Positions 23,162-36,343 of a DNA stretch of 64,000 bases are shown here, piece after piece. Origin of the DNA: Nymphaea colorata (Eukaryota; Streptophyta; Magnoliopsida; Nymphaeales; Nymphaeaceae); contig NC_045147.1 in assembly GCF_008831285.2 (NCBI RefSeq), forward strand, positions 14,300,854-14,364,853, read 5' to 3'. Below the pieces are notes generated by a model. The model did no database searches. It was not told the DNA's origin and worked only from the letters and a program-made list of their open reading frames with translations. How positions within the stretch are numbered: the first letter of the stretch is position 1; every line of letters begins with the position of its first letter. The position numbers and the translations under genes were made by a program.

Positions 23162-25423
23162 TCAAGCAGCTGGCTGTTTATTCTTTGTGGCCCACCGCTT
23201 CCTAGCCTCCTCAAGTGCTTCATCACGCTGCCTCGAGAGTTCCTGAAACCATTGCTGGTACTGCTGGCTAATCAAATCAAATTCCGCTTTCAACTCCTCA
23301 TCCTCGTCTTCCTCCAAAGACGATGAGGCATAGCTCCGGGTGTTCGCAATATCAGCAAAATCGTTTAAATTACAGACTGACAAATCTAAATTTGCCACAT
23401 CTGCGACGTTGTTTTCCCTCGTTTCAGGAACCAAATCAACAACATTAGAACATTCAGTTGAGACCCCAGAGGCAACTGACTCAAGGGATTCCTGGTCCGC
23501 TGCAGCAGCAGAACTTGAAGGGGAATCAAATCCACCATGGGACATGGCATCGTCTGGTTTTGTAAATGCACCATCCTCATGCTGCCGCTTTATGGAACCC
23601 TCCACAGAACTCAGATCAATGCAATAATTCTCCAAATCTGACCCAGACAGGACATCTTCTATGCCTTTGACAGCACTGCTTCCATGTACTCCATCCCATG
23701 AATAACCAACGGAGAACCGAGCATGCTCCGGCACCTTAGATTCTGTCCGGACACAGTTTGTTCCATTTTCTGAGGGGGGAACGGAAGGTTCCCACTCAGG
23801 TATTAGTTTCATTATCAGGAAATCAATGAACTCTGCAATAAATGTGACATCTTGATCAGAGAGATCTAGCTGCTCCACCATCTCACTGGCCACCGAAAGT
23901 GCCGTGTCACTGTCAAGGTAAAACATAAAATGCACATTCTTCACACGACCTACAACAAAAGATATCTTGTCATTACGAAGCTATGGCTATAATTGAAACA
24001 ACCAAGGCCCAAGGATTGTCTAATGTAACTGACGTGCAAATTCAGTTAATTAATCTTCCCACCCATTATATCAGATCATCACTTACCATCAGGGCCAGCA
24101 ATCCTCAGAACTAGAGATATAGAATTAGCATCAGTTTGTCTCCCTTCAACCTGAACGAATAGTTCTTTTTGGACCTCTCGTATTCCAAGCTTGGAAAGCA
24201 GTGGGTATTTATGCTGTTCCTCGAATTAGTGCTCATAGATGACTGCTTGTAGTCATAATCTATGTCCATTGATAATGGTCCAGACTTCACCTGAGTAACA
24301 GAAGCCGCATCAGAGTGCACAGACGAACCTTCCAAGTTTGAGGTTTGGGGCACTAAAGTGGGTAATTGCAGAGAGTTGCAGGCTTGCTCTTTTAAATCAA
24401 TGTGCTGAAGAAATTGATATTTCAAAAGCTCCCTTGCAGAAGGCCTTTCCGATGCTGGGGCTAGACATTTCTCAATAAGCAACTTTACTTCAGGATCATT
24501 AACCATGTCTAAGGCTGCAGGTTTGATCCCCTGAAAGGGAAATAATGGATGAATAGCAATACCAGACATAATAAGATCAATTTAACCTAACACATCAGCA
24601 AGCTTACAGAAGAGACTTTCTTATAAATCTGGGCTGGGTTCTTGCATTCACTGTAAGGGTACTCAAATGTGACCATCTCCAATAAGCACATGCCGAAGGA
24701 ATATATGTCAACAAGTTCGTTGTACTCTTCTTCATAAAGCTCTGGAGCCATGAACTCAGGAGTCCCTAAGGTAAAGAGAGTTGGATAGCAGTAAAGATTG
24801 ACAAAAACCAAAATCAAAATATCAACCCACAAACAATTCAAGTTATTAGTTACCAATCACGCTTCGGGCACTAGGCTGCTGCATAATAGTTGCTAATCCA
24901 AGATCTCCGATCTTTACTTGCCCATGATTTCCATTAACGAAAATGTTATCACATTTCAAATCTCTGTGAATAATGGGTGGATTATGCCCATGAAGATATT
25001 GCAGTCCACGAAGAATCTGTCTGGCCCAGTTCTTTACAGCCTTCATGTCCACCTTTTTATGTTTCAGACGGTACCTAATATTATTTGAAAATTTATTTCA
25101 CTGCCATATCTACAAAGATCTCAAAGTATACCACAAAAATTAAGAATTTCATGATAAGTCATGAAACAATAATTGAAAGGGGTGACTCCAACTTACTTTC
25201 TTAGACTCCCAGACGTAAACAACTCCGTAATTATGTTGATGGTCTTCTTCTGCTCATCGACCCATGAACTAAAAATTTGATAATGTTATCGTGTTTAAGC
25301 GATTTCAGCAAATGCACTTCCGAATACAATCTCTCTAAATCTTCAGGCGACCGTAAGACATCGCCCATTTTGACTTGGTTCCATGCCACTTCTATCCCAT
25401 CTACTTCATCAAATGACCTGTAT
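23162..25423 (-). pseudogene. WNK kinase, left copy: 5'-truncated and frameshifted
   Basis: Exons corresponding to exons 3-7 of the intact copy: 25423-25197, 25074-24854, 24765-24608, 24530-24087 and 23949-23162. Relative to the intact copy at 36344-39067, exon 3 lacks one A in the run before the SSWVDE codons. Exon 6 lacks one T, converting GDKTDANS into a different reading frame that stops soon after. Exons 1 and 2 are absent because the sequence turns into its own inverse at 25510. Both frame breaks are one-base losses in homopolymers near a contig end, so I read this as an assembly-damaged copy of a functional gene, not an evolved pseudogene. Confidence 0.9.
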
Positions 25424-26871
25424 CTGGATAGACAAGGTTAAGAGGCCCAATCCCAACTCTCTTTGTTCTTCACCTTCAAATTTGGATAAACGATGGAAAG
25501 AAAAATGGAAGTTTTGGGTAAGGGAGCATTCAAGACTGTGTATCCTTCAAAATTTCCATTTTTTCTTTCCATCGTTTATCCAAATTTGAAGGTGAAGAAC
25601 AAAGAGAGTTGGGATTGGGCCTCTTAACCTTGTCTATCCAGATACAGGTCATTTGATGAAGTAGATGGGATAGAAGTGGCATGGAACCAAGTCAAAATGG
25701 GCGATGTCTTACGGTCGCCTGAAGATTTAGAGAGATTGTATTCGGAAGTGCATTTGCTGAAATCGCTTAAACACGATAACATTATCAAATTTTTTAGTTC
25801 ATGGGTCGATGAGCAGAAGAAGACCATCAACATAATTACGGAGTTGTTTACGTCTGGGAGTCTAAGAAAGTAAGTTGGAGTCACCCCTTTCAATTATTGT
25901 TTCATGACTTATCATGAAATTCTTAATTTTTTGTGGTATACTTTGAGATCTTTGTAGATATGGCAGTGAAATAAATTTTCAAATAATATTAGGTACCGTC
26001 TGAAACATAAAAGGTGGACATGAAGGCTGTAAAGAACTGGGCCAGACAGATTCTTCGTGGACTGCAATATCTTCATGGGCATAATCCACCCATTATTCAC
26101 AGAGATTTGAAATGTGATAACATTTTCGTTAATGGAATCATGGGCAAGTAAAGATCGGAGATCTTGGATTAGCAACTATTATGCAGCAGCCTAGTGCCCG
26201 AAGCGTGATTGGTAACTAATAACTTGAATTGTTTGTGGGTTGATATTTTGATTTTGGTTTTTGTCAATCTTTACTGCTATCCAACTCTCTTTACCTTAGG
26301 GACTCCTGAGTTCATGGCTCCAGAGCTTTATGAAGAAGAGTACAACGAACTTGTTGACATATATTCCTTCGGCATGTGCTTATTGGAGATGGTCACATTT
26401 GAGTACCCTTACAGTGAATGCAAGAACCCAGCCCAGATTTATAAGAAAGTCTTTCTGTAAGCTTGCTGATGTGTTAGGTTAAATTGATCTTATTATGTCT
26501 GGTATTGCTATTCATCCATTATTTCCCTTTCAGGGGATCAAACCTGCAGCCTTAGACATGGTTAATGATCCTGAAGTAAAGTTGCTTATTGAGAAATGTC
26601 TAGCCCCAGCATCGGAAAGGCCTTCTGCAAGGGAGCTTTTGAAATATCAATTTCTTCAGCACATTGATTTAAAAGAGCAAGCCTGCAACTCTCTGCAATT
26701 ACCCACTTTAGTGCCCCAAACCTCAAACTTGGAAGGTTCGTCTGTGCACTCTGATGCGGCTTCTGTTACTCAGGTGAAGTCTGGACCATTATCAATGGAC
26801 ATAGATTATGACTACAAGCAGTCATCTATGAGCACTAATTCGAGGAACAGCATAAATACCCACTGCTTTCC
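24193..26871. repeat. 1.3-kb-arm palindrome (fold-back) abutting a gap
   Basis: Arms at 24193-25510 and 25554-26871 are inverted copies of each other, separated by about 43 bp. Their spans are equal (1318 bp), and they differ only by a few one-base run-length changes. The right arm stops directly at the run of N. The loop contains part of WNK exon 2 and the start of the next intron. This geometry is typical of a chimeric fold-back read extending a contig end. Confidence 0.95.
25508..26871 (+). pseudogene. WNK kinase, inverted fragment (exons 2-6, broken)
   Basis: On the plus strand this repeats WNK exon 2 (partial, to 25539), exon 3 (25642-25869), exon 4 (25993-26211), exon 5 (26300-26456) and exon 6 from 26534 until cut by the gap. 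Exon 4 is two bases short and exon 5 one base short of the intact copy, each in small homopolymers or repeats (for example GGAATCATGG for GGAAATCATGG), so the frame is broken. It forms the right arm of the palindrome and is very probably an artefact. Confidence 0.9.
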
Positions 26872-26971
26872 NNNNNNNNNNNNNNNNNNNNNNNNNNNNN
26901 NNNNNNNNNNNNNNNNNNNNNNNNNNNNNNNNNNNNNNNNNNNNNNNNNNNNNNNNNNNNNNNNNNNNNNN
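26872..26971. other. Assembly gap of exactly 100 N
   Basis: One hundred consecutive N, the customary placeholder for a scaffold join of unknown size. The left flank is the palindrome arm. The right flank restarts at sequence already seen at 13795. Confidence 0.99.
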
Positions 26972-27413
26972 TTTGCGATTAGTATAGCGTCAAGTAAACA
27001 CGACACATGAAACTTAGGAAGAAATTATCGTGTCTGCTTGCTGTAATTAAAGATGAACTTCCTATTTTCTAGCTCATATGCTTTAGGCCAGGTTATTTAT
27101 AACGTCAAATGGTTGATGGATAAGAATAAAGCTCCTGATCTACGTCGTTTTTTTTGTTTTTATTATTTTATAAACTTGTTCGGTTTTGATGCCTTCTAAG
27201 CATGGTGTTTATTCTTTACACTCTGCTTATTTTTATTTTTAGTGCTGATGTTTTGGTTTCAGTATTCCTTCGGACATGGATTTGTTTCTTGAATGGAAGT
27301 TAGCATGCTTGTCATGACTAAGTTTTAAACTTGTTTGGTTTCAATTTTACTTGATGATGTAGTGATCTTACAGAGTGAAGTAGCATCTGTTGAGCCTGTA
27401 CAAGACAGAACTG

Positions 27414-27963
27414 ATGGTTGAATCGGATGGACCACGACTATATAGTTGCTGCAATTGTCGGAATAATGTCTCTCTTCACGACGATATCATATCGAAGGCA
27501 TTTCAGGTGACTGCTTTTAGCCATTGCAGACTTTTTTGTGTCTTAGCATCTGACTTGTTTTTGGGGATCCCTCATAATGACCTGCAAACAGATTTCTCTT
27601 AGTTTACTTAGAAATTCTCTTCCTAGCTGCTTGCATTCTGTTTTGCTGAATTCAACTCAGCTACCAATTTTCCTCCAAATTTGCACTTTCATTCTATTTC
27701 ACCATAGTGTATTAATCGTGTCTGTAATCTGTCTAGGGAAGACATGGCAGAGCATTCCTCTTTGCTCATGCAATGAATGTAGTTTTAGGGCCAAAAGAGA
27801 ACGGCAGCTGATGACCGGTTTTGCACACAGTTGCTGATGTTCATTGCTGTGAATGTCGGGAGATCTTGGGATGGAAGTATGTAAGGGCTTATGAAGAAAC
27901 ACAAAAGTACAAAGAAGGAAATACATATTGGAAAAGTTAAAGATTGTCAAGGAAAACTGGTAG
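27414..27963 (+). pseudogene. Yippee-like protein, right copy, frameshifted
   Basis: Exon 1 (27414-27506) is identical in coding sense to the left copy. Exon 2 (27737-27963) loses one T in GAGAATCGG, which creates an early stop shortly after GPKEN. It then gains one T in ACCGGTTTTGC and loses an A in GAAGGAAAATAC. One-base indels of this kind within 1 kb of a gap point to unpolished sequence and not to selection-free decay. The intact version is at 14234-14784. Confidence 0.9.
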
Positions 27964-29320
27964 CTCTTTCTGTTCTGCTTTGTGCTGATGTCTGCGACTT
28001 CTTTGGTGGTGCATCCAGATGTTCATCATGTACAGAAATCTTGATAGATGAAAATATTCAGCCATTGCTGATTGTGTATCCTCTGTTGCTGCAGCCGGTG
28101 GTCTGTGTTCTGGATTCAAACTGCTATCTGTTTTATTCTTATTAGTCTTGTTCATTCATAAAGTTCAACTGTATATAAGTGGAAGTTCCAAAACGAAGGA
28201 TTTCTGTTGACAGTTCATCCTTCACTGAACTGGACATGAATTCAATGTGAACAGTGTGTACCTTCTTACATGGTGCTTGCATATCTGAGAAAATGGTTTT
28301 AGATGTTTGTTATCGTTGCAGTCCACTTTATGATTCCCTCCTACTCTTGACTTGGAAATAAGCGAAGTGAAAGTCTTCTTGGAGACAACCGGTAAGTGTG
28401 AAATTATAGAGACAAGAATAGCGTGGAGCCCGTGCAAGGATGACACATAAATGACTAAGTGAAATTCTTGCAAAGACAAGTTACGTATTGAGGGAGGCAT
28501 AATTGCCATGCATGAAAATTCAGTGGTGTTTTGATGATGACCGCACAAGTTGTCTGTGGAGAAATGTAAGTGGCAATGTAGAGGCATTCTTTAACAAATA
28601 TTGAAAATGCTAGAATGCCTGCAGGACAACCAGATCTTTGTTCTCTGTAAAGTACTTGGTGTTGAATGTCTATGGAATGTTTACGTACTTTTTGAGGTAT
28701 TGAGATCTGGTCACTGCTTGGACAATACATCTGTTGTGCCAATTGAAATCCATGGCGGCCTTATCTCTATTGACCTCGTGGGTATACTGGTAAGCTTTAA
28801 GGCAAAAATCACAGCTTAGTGACTAAATACCGGCAAACGATCGGATAAACTCGTGGGCAGTGGCAGTAGAGTGTTATCCTATCAATCTTATGTAACTCTG
28901 CAGGTAAATCAAATGAGAGGTGGTTATTACCAGTGTATGGACAGACATAAATCGGATTTGAATACAGTACAAGCGTCATTTTCAAGGTTGAAAAGACCGT
29001 CAGCAATCTCATTAGTTTGAGATGGGTCATTAAGATCGACCATTGAGTCACGCAAGCCCGCAAGTTGTCGTGGGGTCTTCAAAAATTGGTAGCCATCAAA
29101 ATGGGATAACGTGGTGAGCACGATTCAAAGTGCCTTCTTATCAAATCATGTTGATCACTTTATGATTTTGACTAAAATAAGTGAAGTTAAAAAGCCCATT
29201 ATCCCATGGTCGGTAAAGCGGTTCATTTCAAAGGGATTTGGGTTACAAATTCTGCGATCGCTGTTATGATCTAGCCATGCAACCGCGCCCGCCCGCGAGG
29301 ATCGAGTGAAATTTCACGCA

Positions 29321-29355
29321 AAAAAAAGTCGGCCCTGCCAGGGCCGACTTTTTTT
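29321..29355. repeat. Perfect hairpin (right copy)
   Basis: Second occurrence of the 17-bp-arm palindrome with A7/T7 tails described at 16143-16177; the core is identical. The G-rich minisatellite that follows it extends to about 29670. Confidence 0.85.
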
Positions 29356-31601
29356 CGGGTGAAAGTTCACCCGTCGTGGCCCTTACCCATCGACGACTTG
29401 CAAGGGCCGAAGCGGAGGGGGACGAGTGAAATTGGAAGAGGGGGAATGGGAGGACGCAGAGGGGGAAGGGAGTAGCGGAGGGGGAAGCGACGACGGGTAA
29501 GGGAGAAGCGGAGGGGAGAAGAGGGGAAGGGAGAAGCGGAGGGGGGAAGAGGGAGAAGGGAGAAGAGGGGGAAGGGAGGAGCAGAGGGGGAAGGGGGCTG
29601 TCCACCGGACTACGCAGAGGGGGAACTGTCAGGGGAAGGGAGAAGCAGAGCGGGAAGGTTGGAGAGGGAAAGAAGAGAAATAAGGAATAAGGGAGACCGT
29701 GAGACCGTGATCTCTTGCAGTCATGGCCGTGGTAGAGAACGCCGGCGTGGACTTGGGGCGTTTGATTGTCATTGGCTGGCCGGAATTTTGGTGACAAAGT
29801 GTTTTTTTCAGATTTCAACAGTCACTTAGAAAGTCTCTCATTCATTTTACCATGTGCATCAAAACACAGTTAATTTTAGTTAATTTTACCTGCAAAAAAA
29901 CTTTCCTATAGATCCTCAAATCGAAGGTAGGTTAAGTTTCATCTTGTATTTTTTTTTAGAAAATTTACCGTAGTAAATTTACCACGTTAAATTTTTCCTT
30001 GCCATCAAACGAGCCTAAAGGAAAGAGAAAAAAAAATGTGAAGTTTTAGCTAGATTTCAACTAAAAACATTTTTTTTTTCCTTTGTTGTATGTTCCAGAT
30101 TTTGAAGAATGGCCCGGCGTATGATATACACACAAACCAAATAGAACCCAATTCGCTTTGCCAATGCATATATGTGGATCTTTGATGCTCTTCATTATCG
30201 TAATTTTTGGATAAGAAACAAGATGTAAGTCGTGTTATTTCATAAATAAAAGAGTATCATTAAGACTTTTGAAATATTACTGCCGGCTATGAGAACCTAA
30301 GCCCACTGATCTAAATCGGTAGATAAGCTAAACCAGTGGGATTTAATATTGCCAATTCAAAAGGATAATTGCGATCATGCTTTCTTTCAAAACTTGTTCT
30401 CCGTTTATTCATTTATTAGACGTTCTGATTTGGCTTTAGTCATATTTGGTAATGTTATATATTAATACATACTCTTTAAAGCCCTGAGTTCTTTGGAACG
30501 CAATGTTCCAATAACAAAAGGGGAGTAAATCAAACATCGGGTGAAGAATGTGTTCCCTCTTTATGAAAGGGGAAATGAACAGAAGGGAAATTTATGCCAA
30601 CCCTTCCTCCCGCGCGCACGCTTGGTTCATGCTCCTCTCCGCCCTCATACCGCTTCATTCGCCAGGTTCTCTTTCTGTCGCTCAATCTGCCTCCCTCTCT
30701 CTCGCATGATGCCGCATGTCTCAGGGGTCTCTCTCTTTCTCTCTCTCTCTCTCTCGCCCCTAAACTCTCACAAGACTTCTCCATCAGTGCGACCGTGGAA
30801 ATATCTGATGTGGATGTGTGGTGCATGCGGATTGAATGATCCATTTACATCTATTGTTTGTTTGCCTTCAGAGAATTGGAGAGCGTAATTTGCCTATTCG
30901 ACCCGTCTTTCTCCGTCAAACTGTTGTGCTATATGTTACACGCTTACATCTTGTCTCCTAAACCGTAAATAATCTGAACTCTGCAACTGCTTAGGTTTCC
31001 CGATAACAGTAATGTGGTTAGTCTCTTACGCCTCGCTCCCTTGCCCTCGTCCTTTTAATTACTCAGATTCTGCTTTACGTTGCATAGGCAGAAGCTATGC
31101 CCTCAGAGCAATTTATTTTCGACTCTTGCATTCTGATTGTGGTTAATCTTGTTGCTTCCGCTTTTTCATGCATCTATTGATCCAATTCTTGAAACTTGAA
31201 ATTCGAGATACTTTGAGGATTTCACCATATGATGTTCTGAAAGGGATGATAGTTCTGTCCTTCTAGGCGAATGTCTCTATATGTCCGAAGTCGGTGTTTA
31301 ACCCATCTTCACCAAACGTTCAAATAGTATTGAAACAAGTATAGTCACCGCAAGGGTTCCTTTCTCGAGGACATATTATTCTATTTGTTTCGCACTTGGA
31401 TTTCAACCTCAATATACTAAAGGCATTTTCCATCTCTTGAATTGATTCTTCATTTTCTTTCTTCGGGTAAAATTTGTTGTGCATGGAACTTATTTATTTT
31501 TCAATTAGTTGCAATTACAGCATTTCACAATTGGACAGGTACGAGGATAGTTTGTAAGATATTATTGTAGTCAGCTCCAGTGGAACTGCTAAGTTCTTGA
31601 A

Positions 31602-32419
31602 ATGTTGTTCTGCCCAACCTGTGGCAACATGCTGCTAGTGCAGCGCCCGAACCTTGGTCAATCTTCAAGGTTCTTCTGCCCAACCTGTCCATATGCGTAT
31701 CCTATAGAACGTGAGGTAAGTATCTCTGGGCTTCTTTCTTGCATTTGTTGTTATTGTTTCTGGTTACTATACCTACTTTGTTGTTTAACAGCACTATTAT
31801 TTCATGATATTGCAGATTTCTGTCAAGCAAAAACTCAAAAAGAAAAAATTAGATTTAGTATTCAACTACGAAGAAGCCATGAAAAATGCGAGCAAAAGTC
31901 AAGGTATCTTTCTGTTTCATAAGCACTTTCACTGCATTGAATGTCTATGACGACGAGTTCACGCTTGGATGAAGTGCACATATCAATTGCAGTTTCCACC
32001 GCATTCAATCTTGACCATTGAGGTCTCTAGTAAACATCGCTAGCCAGTAGACCCCATAGGAAGCCTGGGTGGTATCTGAAAAAAAGCAATGAAATGACTG
32101 GTAGAAACTCAATAGCTAAATTGCCTGCAGTATTTAAAGTATACATGCTTCGCTCAAAGCGAATATTATAATTAAATGGCCATTTATGTAAAAATATTAA
32201 AATTTTTAACCGTTATTCATTGTCACAGAAATACAAGCACATGTAACAGTAAATTGATATAAGGCTTCAAATTAATCAATACCCCGTTAAGCAATGTACT
32301 TCAACAGTTGGCGATGAACAGGACATTTTAGATATATGCCATATATGCAACAGCTAGAAATTCCATATATTGCATCATGAGACAATACTAACGATATGGA
32401 TGGAAATGAAGCTGAGGAT

Positions 32420-32454
<35 letters not shown>

Positions 32455-34113
32455 GAGAGAGAGAGAGAGATTACTGTATCAATTTACCTTAAAACCCATA
32501 GGGAACAAAATTTCAGGAGATAAAAGGATTCTTTCTTGACTGGGTACTTAATCAATGAATCAGCTAGGTGGTCTAATTGATATCGGATAGGTACTGTTAG
32601 GGTCGTCCTAGTTAAAGACTGGGAATGATTAGGCCAACTAGTACCCATCTTGACAAAGCCAACTCGGATTAGCTGCATTATTGAGGTGAATTGCAACAAT
32701 CGCATTATTTACATCTCGAGACAATTGTATGATGTTTTGGAAAAAAAAAACATTCTCTTGCTCACATTTTTGCAATAAAATTACCAGTAGAAATGACAAT
32801 CATCTGTGTGAGGAAGAACAGAATGCAAAATTATGTTTTCAGATGAAAACGTGCTTTCTTCAGGAGCTTTTCACAAAGATACGTTGCAATGAAGAATTAA
32901 AAGATTCATTAGCATTTTATAACAAAATGTTTTGATATTTATCAAACTATCCTGGTAAAAAGTTAAAATTGACAATAGATGAAACCATTTATTTTACTAT
33001 GAAGAACGGTTGGAATGTTTCACTTGTACACTTTGTTGATGTCTAACCAAACGAATGTTACAAAGGTTATAAATGAAGTTGTGCGCCGATGGACCTCTCC
33101 TCCAGCATTTCCAAATGGAAGTTGTTATTCCACTGTTTCTCTTCAAGCCAGATTCTTTATGGTTCGTATTAGTCAAACAGATAAATAAAAATGAAATAAC
33201 ACATTATGCAGCACTTATTGTCTGCAAAGCTTTTTTTCCGAACTGATTGACTTCCAGTAGAAACTACAGTCCTAATTGGAATCCTACAAAGATTAAGCTT
33301 GTGTTACCTTGTGGACTAAGATACCTGAACGATTGGTTTCCGTATAGCTTAGGAGTAATGGCTACGGGTGGACTTGGTCAAATTTAGATCGACTAACCTG
33401 TCAAGGCCATAAACCCATGGCCTCCTGGAAACTGTCAAATGCTGAGTTGTATGCCTCTAAGTTTGATGAGGTGAATGTCTAATGTCAAGGAAAGTTTTTC
33501 TAATCATCTCATGACTGGTGTGTTTATTCTATGTTGAAACTTTAAATGGTATTTTCATTTATCATGTTTTAACCATCTAGAGGTTGATCGGCATTTATGA
33601 GTTTGGTGAACTTCATTTAAATTCTGAGTTGTCCTGTAAGGCCTTCTTTCAATGGCAATCAAAGACTTCAGTGGCTGACGTCGAAAAGTTTTCCTCATTT
33701 GAACTGAAATGTTCTGTCATTTGTGATCTCGTGCTTTTTTCTTTGTTTTATCTCCAGGAGTTGAAATACGCCTTTTAAGCTATGAACACCCTGCTGAGAA
33801 ATATGTCCTGAATATTGTATGGTTATGTTGATCTAATGATAATGTGGGATGGGTGAAAGTTTCTCTTGCAGTATCAAATGGTCTTCAATACTCTTAAAAG
33901 TCCCTGCATATCTGTCATGAAAGCATTCCTTTTTTCATCTTATCTTCATGTTATGATAGAATTATTGCAAGTTTTTCATTTCATTTTCATTCATAAGTTT
34001 CCATTTACTATGATTTCTTTCTCATAAAAACATATGCCAGTGGAGATTTCCAAGAACAAAGTTGATTTTCTTTTTTTTGTCGATGCTGCACCCAAGTGTT
34101 AATTTATCCTATT

Positions 34114-34152
<39 letters not shown>

Positions 34153-34660
34153 TGTTTGCTTGAGGCACTGAGTGGTGGATTGGTAGGAAGTCCTGGTTGA
34201 AGAAGAGAGGTCAATTTGCCCCTAAAACATATGGTACTTACTGGGTCCTAAGGAGCTCAAAAATTTTAATGGAATAATCTGAGATGCGGCTGAAATGACA
34301 GGATAGATTTCTCCATTTTGCATTGGATCATCATGTGTGGCCTGACACAAAACTCAGACAATGCGTTACTAGTACTTTTCAATAAAACAGGCAAAACATT
34401 TTTGCTTTACTGTTGGCTCGATTTCCCGTGTAAAAACAATATTAGAAGAATTGTCCATGTTTTACAGTGAACAACTAGGGATGTTTTTTACCAGTTTCAC
34501 CAATTGTTTTTTCTTTACTCATGCAGAAACCTGCCCACGATGTGGTCATGGGGAAGCATACAGTTATGACATGCAGACGCGATCTGCTGATGAAGGTGCA
34601 ACAATTTTTTTCACATGCTGCAATAGATCGTGTGGGCACCAATGGCAACACTTCAATTAA
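31602..34660 (+). CDS. RPC10: RNA polymerase III subunit C11 / RPC10 (second copy)
   Basis: Exons 31602-31715, 31816-31903 and 34527-34660 encode the same 111-aa protein as 18422-21481. Coding sequence and both introns appear identical apart from a single missing C in intron 2 (ACACCCCTG versus ACACCCTG). Near-complete intron identity, including equal microsatellite lengths, argues that this is the same locus represented twice. If a real duplication, it would be extremely recent. Upstream sequence from 28000 to 31600 duplicates the Yippee 3' flank and RPC10 leader region. Confidence 0.93.
32417..32470. repeat. (CA)n-(GA)n microsatellite (right copy)
   Basis: Counterpart of 19237-19291, same repeat structure and length, in intron 2 of the second RPC10 copy. 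Confidence 0.9.
34116..34149. repeat. (GA)n microsatellite (right copy)
   Basis: Counterpart of the GA run at 20935-20969. Confidence 0.9.
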
Positions 34661-36343
34661 CCTAGTCTGTCAAGCCAGAGAGGGTTTGTCAAGAATTGAC
34701 AGCAAGCATTTCCATCATTTTTGCATGGTTATTTAGCTTGCTAGCTCCTTATCTTTGAAGTTTGGGTAGTAACCTGCTCTTAAGCTTCTCTGTGTTCTAC
34801 TCCCTTGAGTTCGGTGTCTGCTTGACTGTTAGTTTCCAGGCTATATTAGGCACTTTTCGCCATGCAGACATTCGTCTCCTTGTTGTTCTTGCTTTTTTCT
34901 TTACATTGTTTCCTCAGATGGTTCCCAATCAAAACAGGATGAAAAAATAGGACTGCTGTTTTGGTGAAATATAGATATGACTTAGGAGAGTTGAACTTTA
35001 TTAAAACTATGGTTTAAAAAAAAAAACAGAAAACAAAGAAATCCTTTCGGTTTACTTTATCATTCTATGATTGGTGGTGTATGGAGATTCTTCTCTCTAT
35101 TATGCGCTCGCCAACAAGATCTCAGAACACCTGGTTAAGGGATTGACTTAACGCCTTCAAAATTTGGGAGCTGAAAAGTTACGTACATATGAACATCCAT
35201 CATATGGTTGGTGTAAATCCATTTGCAGTTTAAGTTGACCTTAAGTAAGCTTCCTAATGTTAGGTTGTGTTTGCAGAATTAAGCTTTGTTCCTGGCAACC
35301 CCAGTATATATGTTCGCCACACTAAAGCCTGTATCGATTAATGAAGAACGATATTTGTGTAGTTGGGGGTTTCTTTGATGGGGTTGTCTATAATACCTGC
35401 CTTGAAATAGCATGGAACTTGAGAACATTGGGTGGATTTCATTGTCCCAACGGTCGGTATTTTTTAAGATTGTTATTTCAGTATTTTATTTTCTTTATAT
35501 ATTATTTGCTCAAATTTTAAGGATCCCTTCTCTCCTTGATGAATATTTTCGTTCAAGGTTCTCTCTCTTTCGACGATAATTGCAGTACTCTGATTTCTCC
35601 GGGGGGTCCTCACTTTTGCTGAGAACTGCCAAACGAAAGTTGAGATTAAACGAAACTTTATACTTGTTATAATCCTTCAGCTTTTAATTTTAACATTTTT
35701 GGCAAAACGCGTATATCGGGCAAATGAGAAAAATGAGGCCTTGTTATGATTACTGACAAAAGTTGCTTCCTGATTCGAATTTCTCTAGAAAACCCTGCGA
35801 CTTGAATCTGGCGTCTCCCTCGTTTGTGAAGAGGAATTTTAAACTTTAACGGCAATGGTTGTTTATGTTTCCGCTGTTTGGTTTGCGTGGCGCGTTAACT
35901 TTTTTTACAACTTGAAATGCATGAATCTAATTTTTTCGAGCACGTGTCGATTGATAGTTCAAGCACTGACTGAACAACACTATCTTTTGCCGAGAAGAGT
36001 TCGATTGACCTGCCAAGACGTGCTCCTAAGTCCTTGAATCTGATGGAGGTGAAGAGATTAAAACCAGCACTCTTTCTTGCTCTTAACTTTATACAGAGAT
36101 AGGAAGGGGAGTCCAGGAGTCCTCTTAACTAGTCAGCAGCACAATCAAGCACATCATGACTGCTTGCTTGAGAATCTTCTGAGAAAACTCTTTAATTCAT
36201 CATGATATTTCCCCACACAGAGAAAAGTTGATAAAGAAAATCAAGACGTTGCTCGAAACGGAACAAGTTTATTTTCGAGCAAATGATCAAAGACATTCCT
36301 CGAAAATTAAGGGAAACAATGATCAATGTCAAGCTAATTAGCG

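Larger units (their letters stand above)
13795..25510 (+). repeat. Left copy of ~11.7-kb direct duplication
   Basis: This segment recurs at 26972-38698 in the same orientation and is nearly identical. It starts at TTTGCGATTAGTATAGCG (13795) and ends at the palindrome centre near 25510. It contains Yippee, RPC10 and most of WNK. Between about 17.3 and 20.6 kb the copies agree base for base as far as I compared. Single-base length differences accumulate toward both ends. I interpret the pair as the unmerged overlap of two contigs (see findings), not a genuine tandem duplication. Confidence 0.93.

Noticed and set aside
24193-26871. Inverted-repeat locus producing small RNAs against WNK.
   Set aside because: A WNK hairpin gene would be exciting, but the arms have no independent boundaries, the loop is arbitrary, and the right arm runs directly into the scaffold gap. 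Artefact is much more likely.
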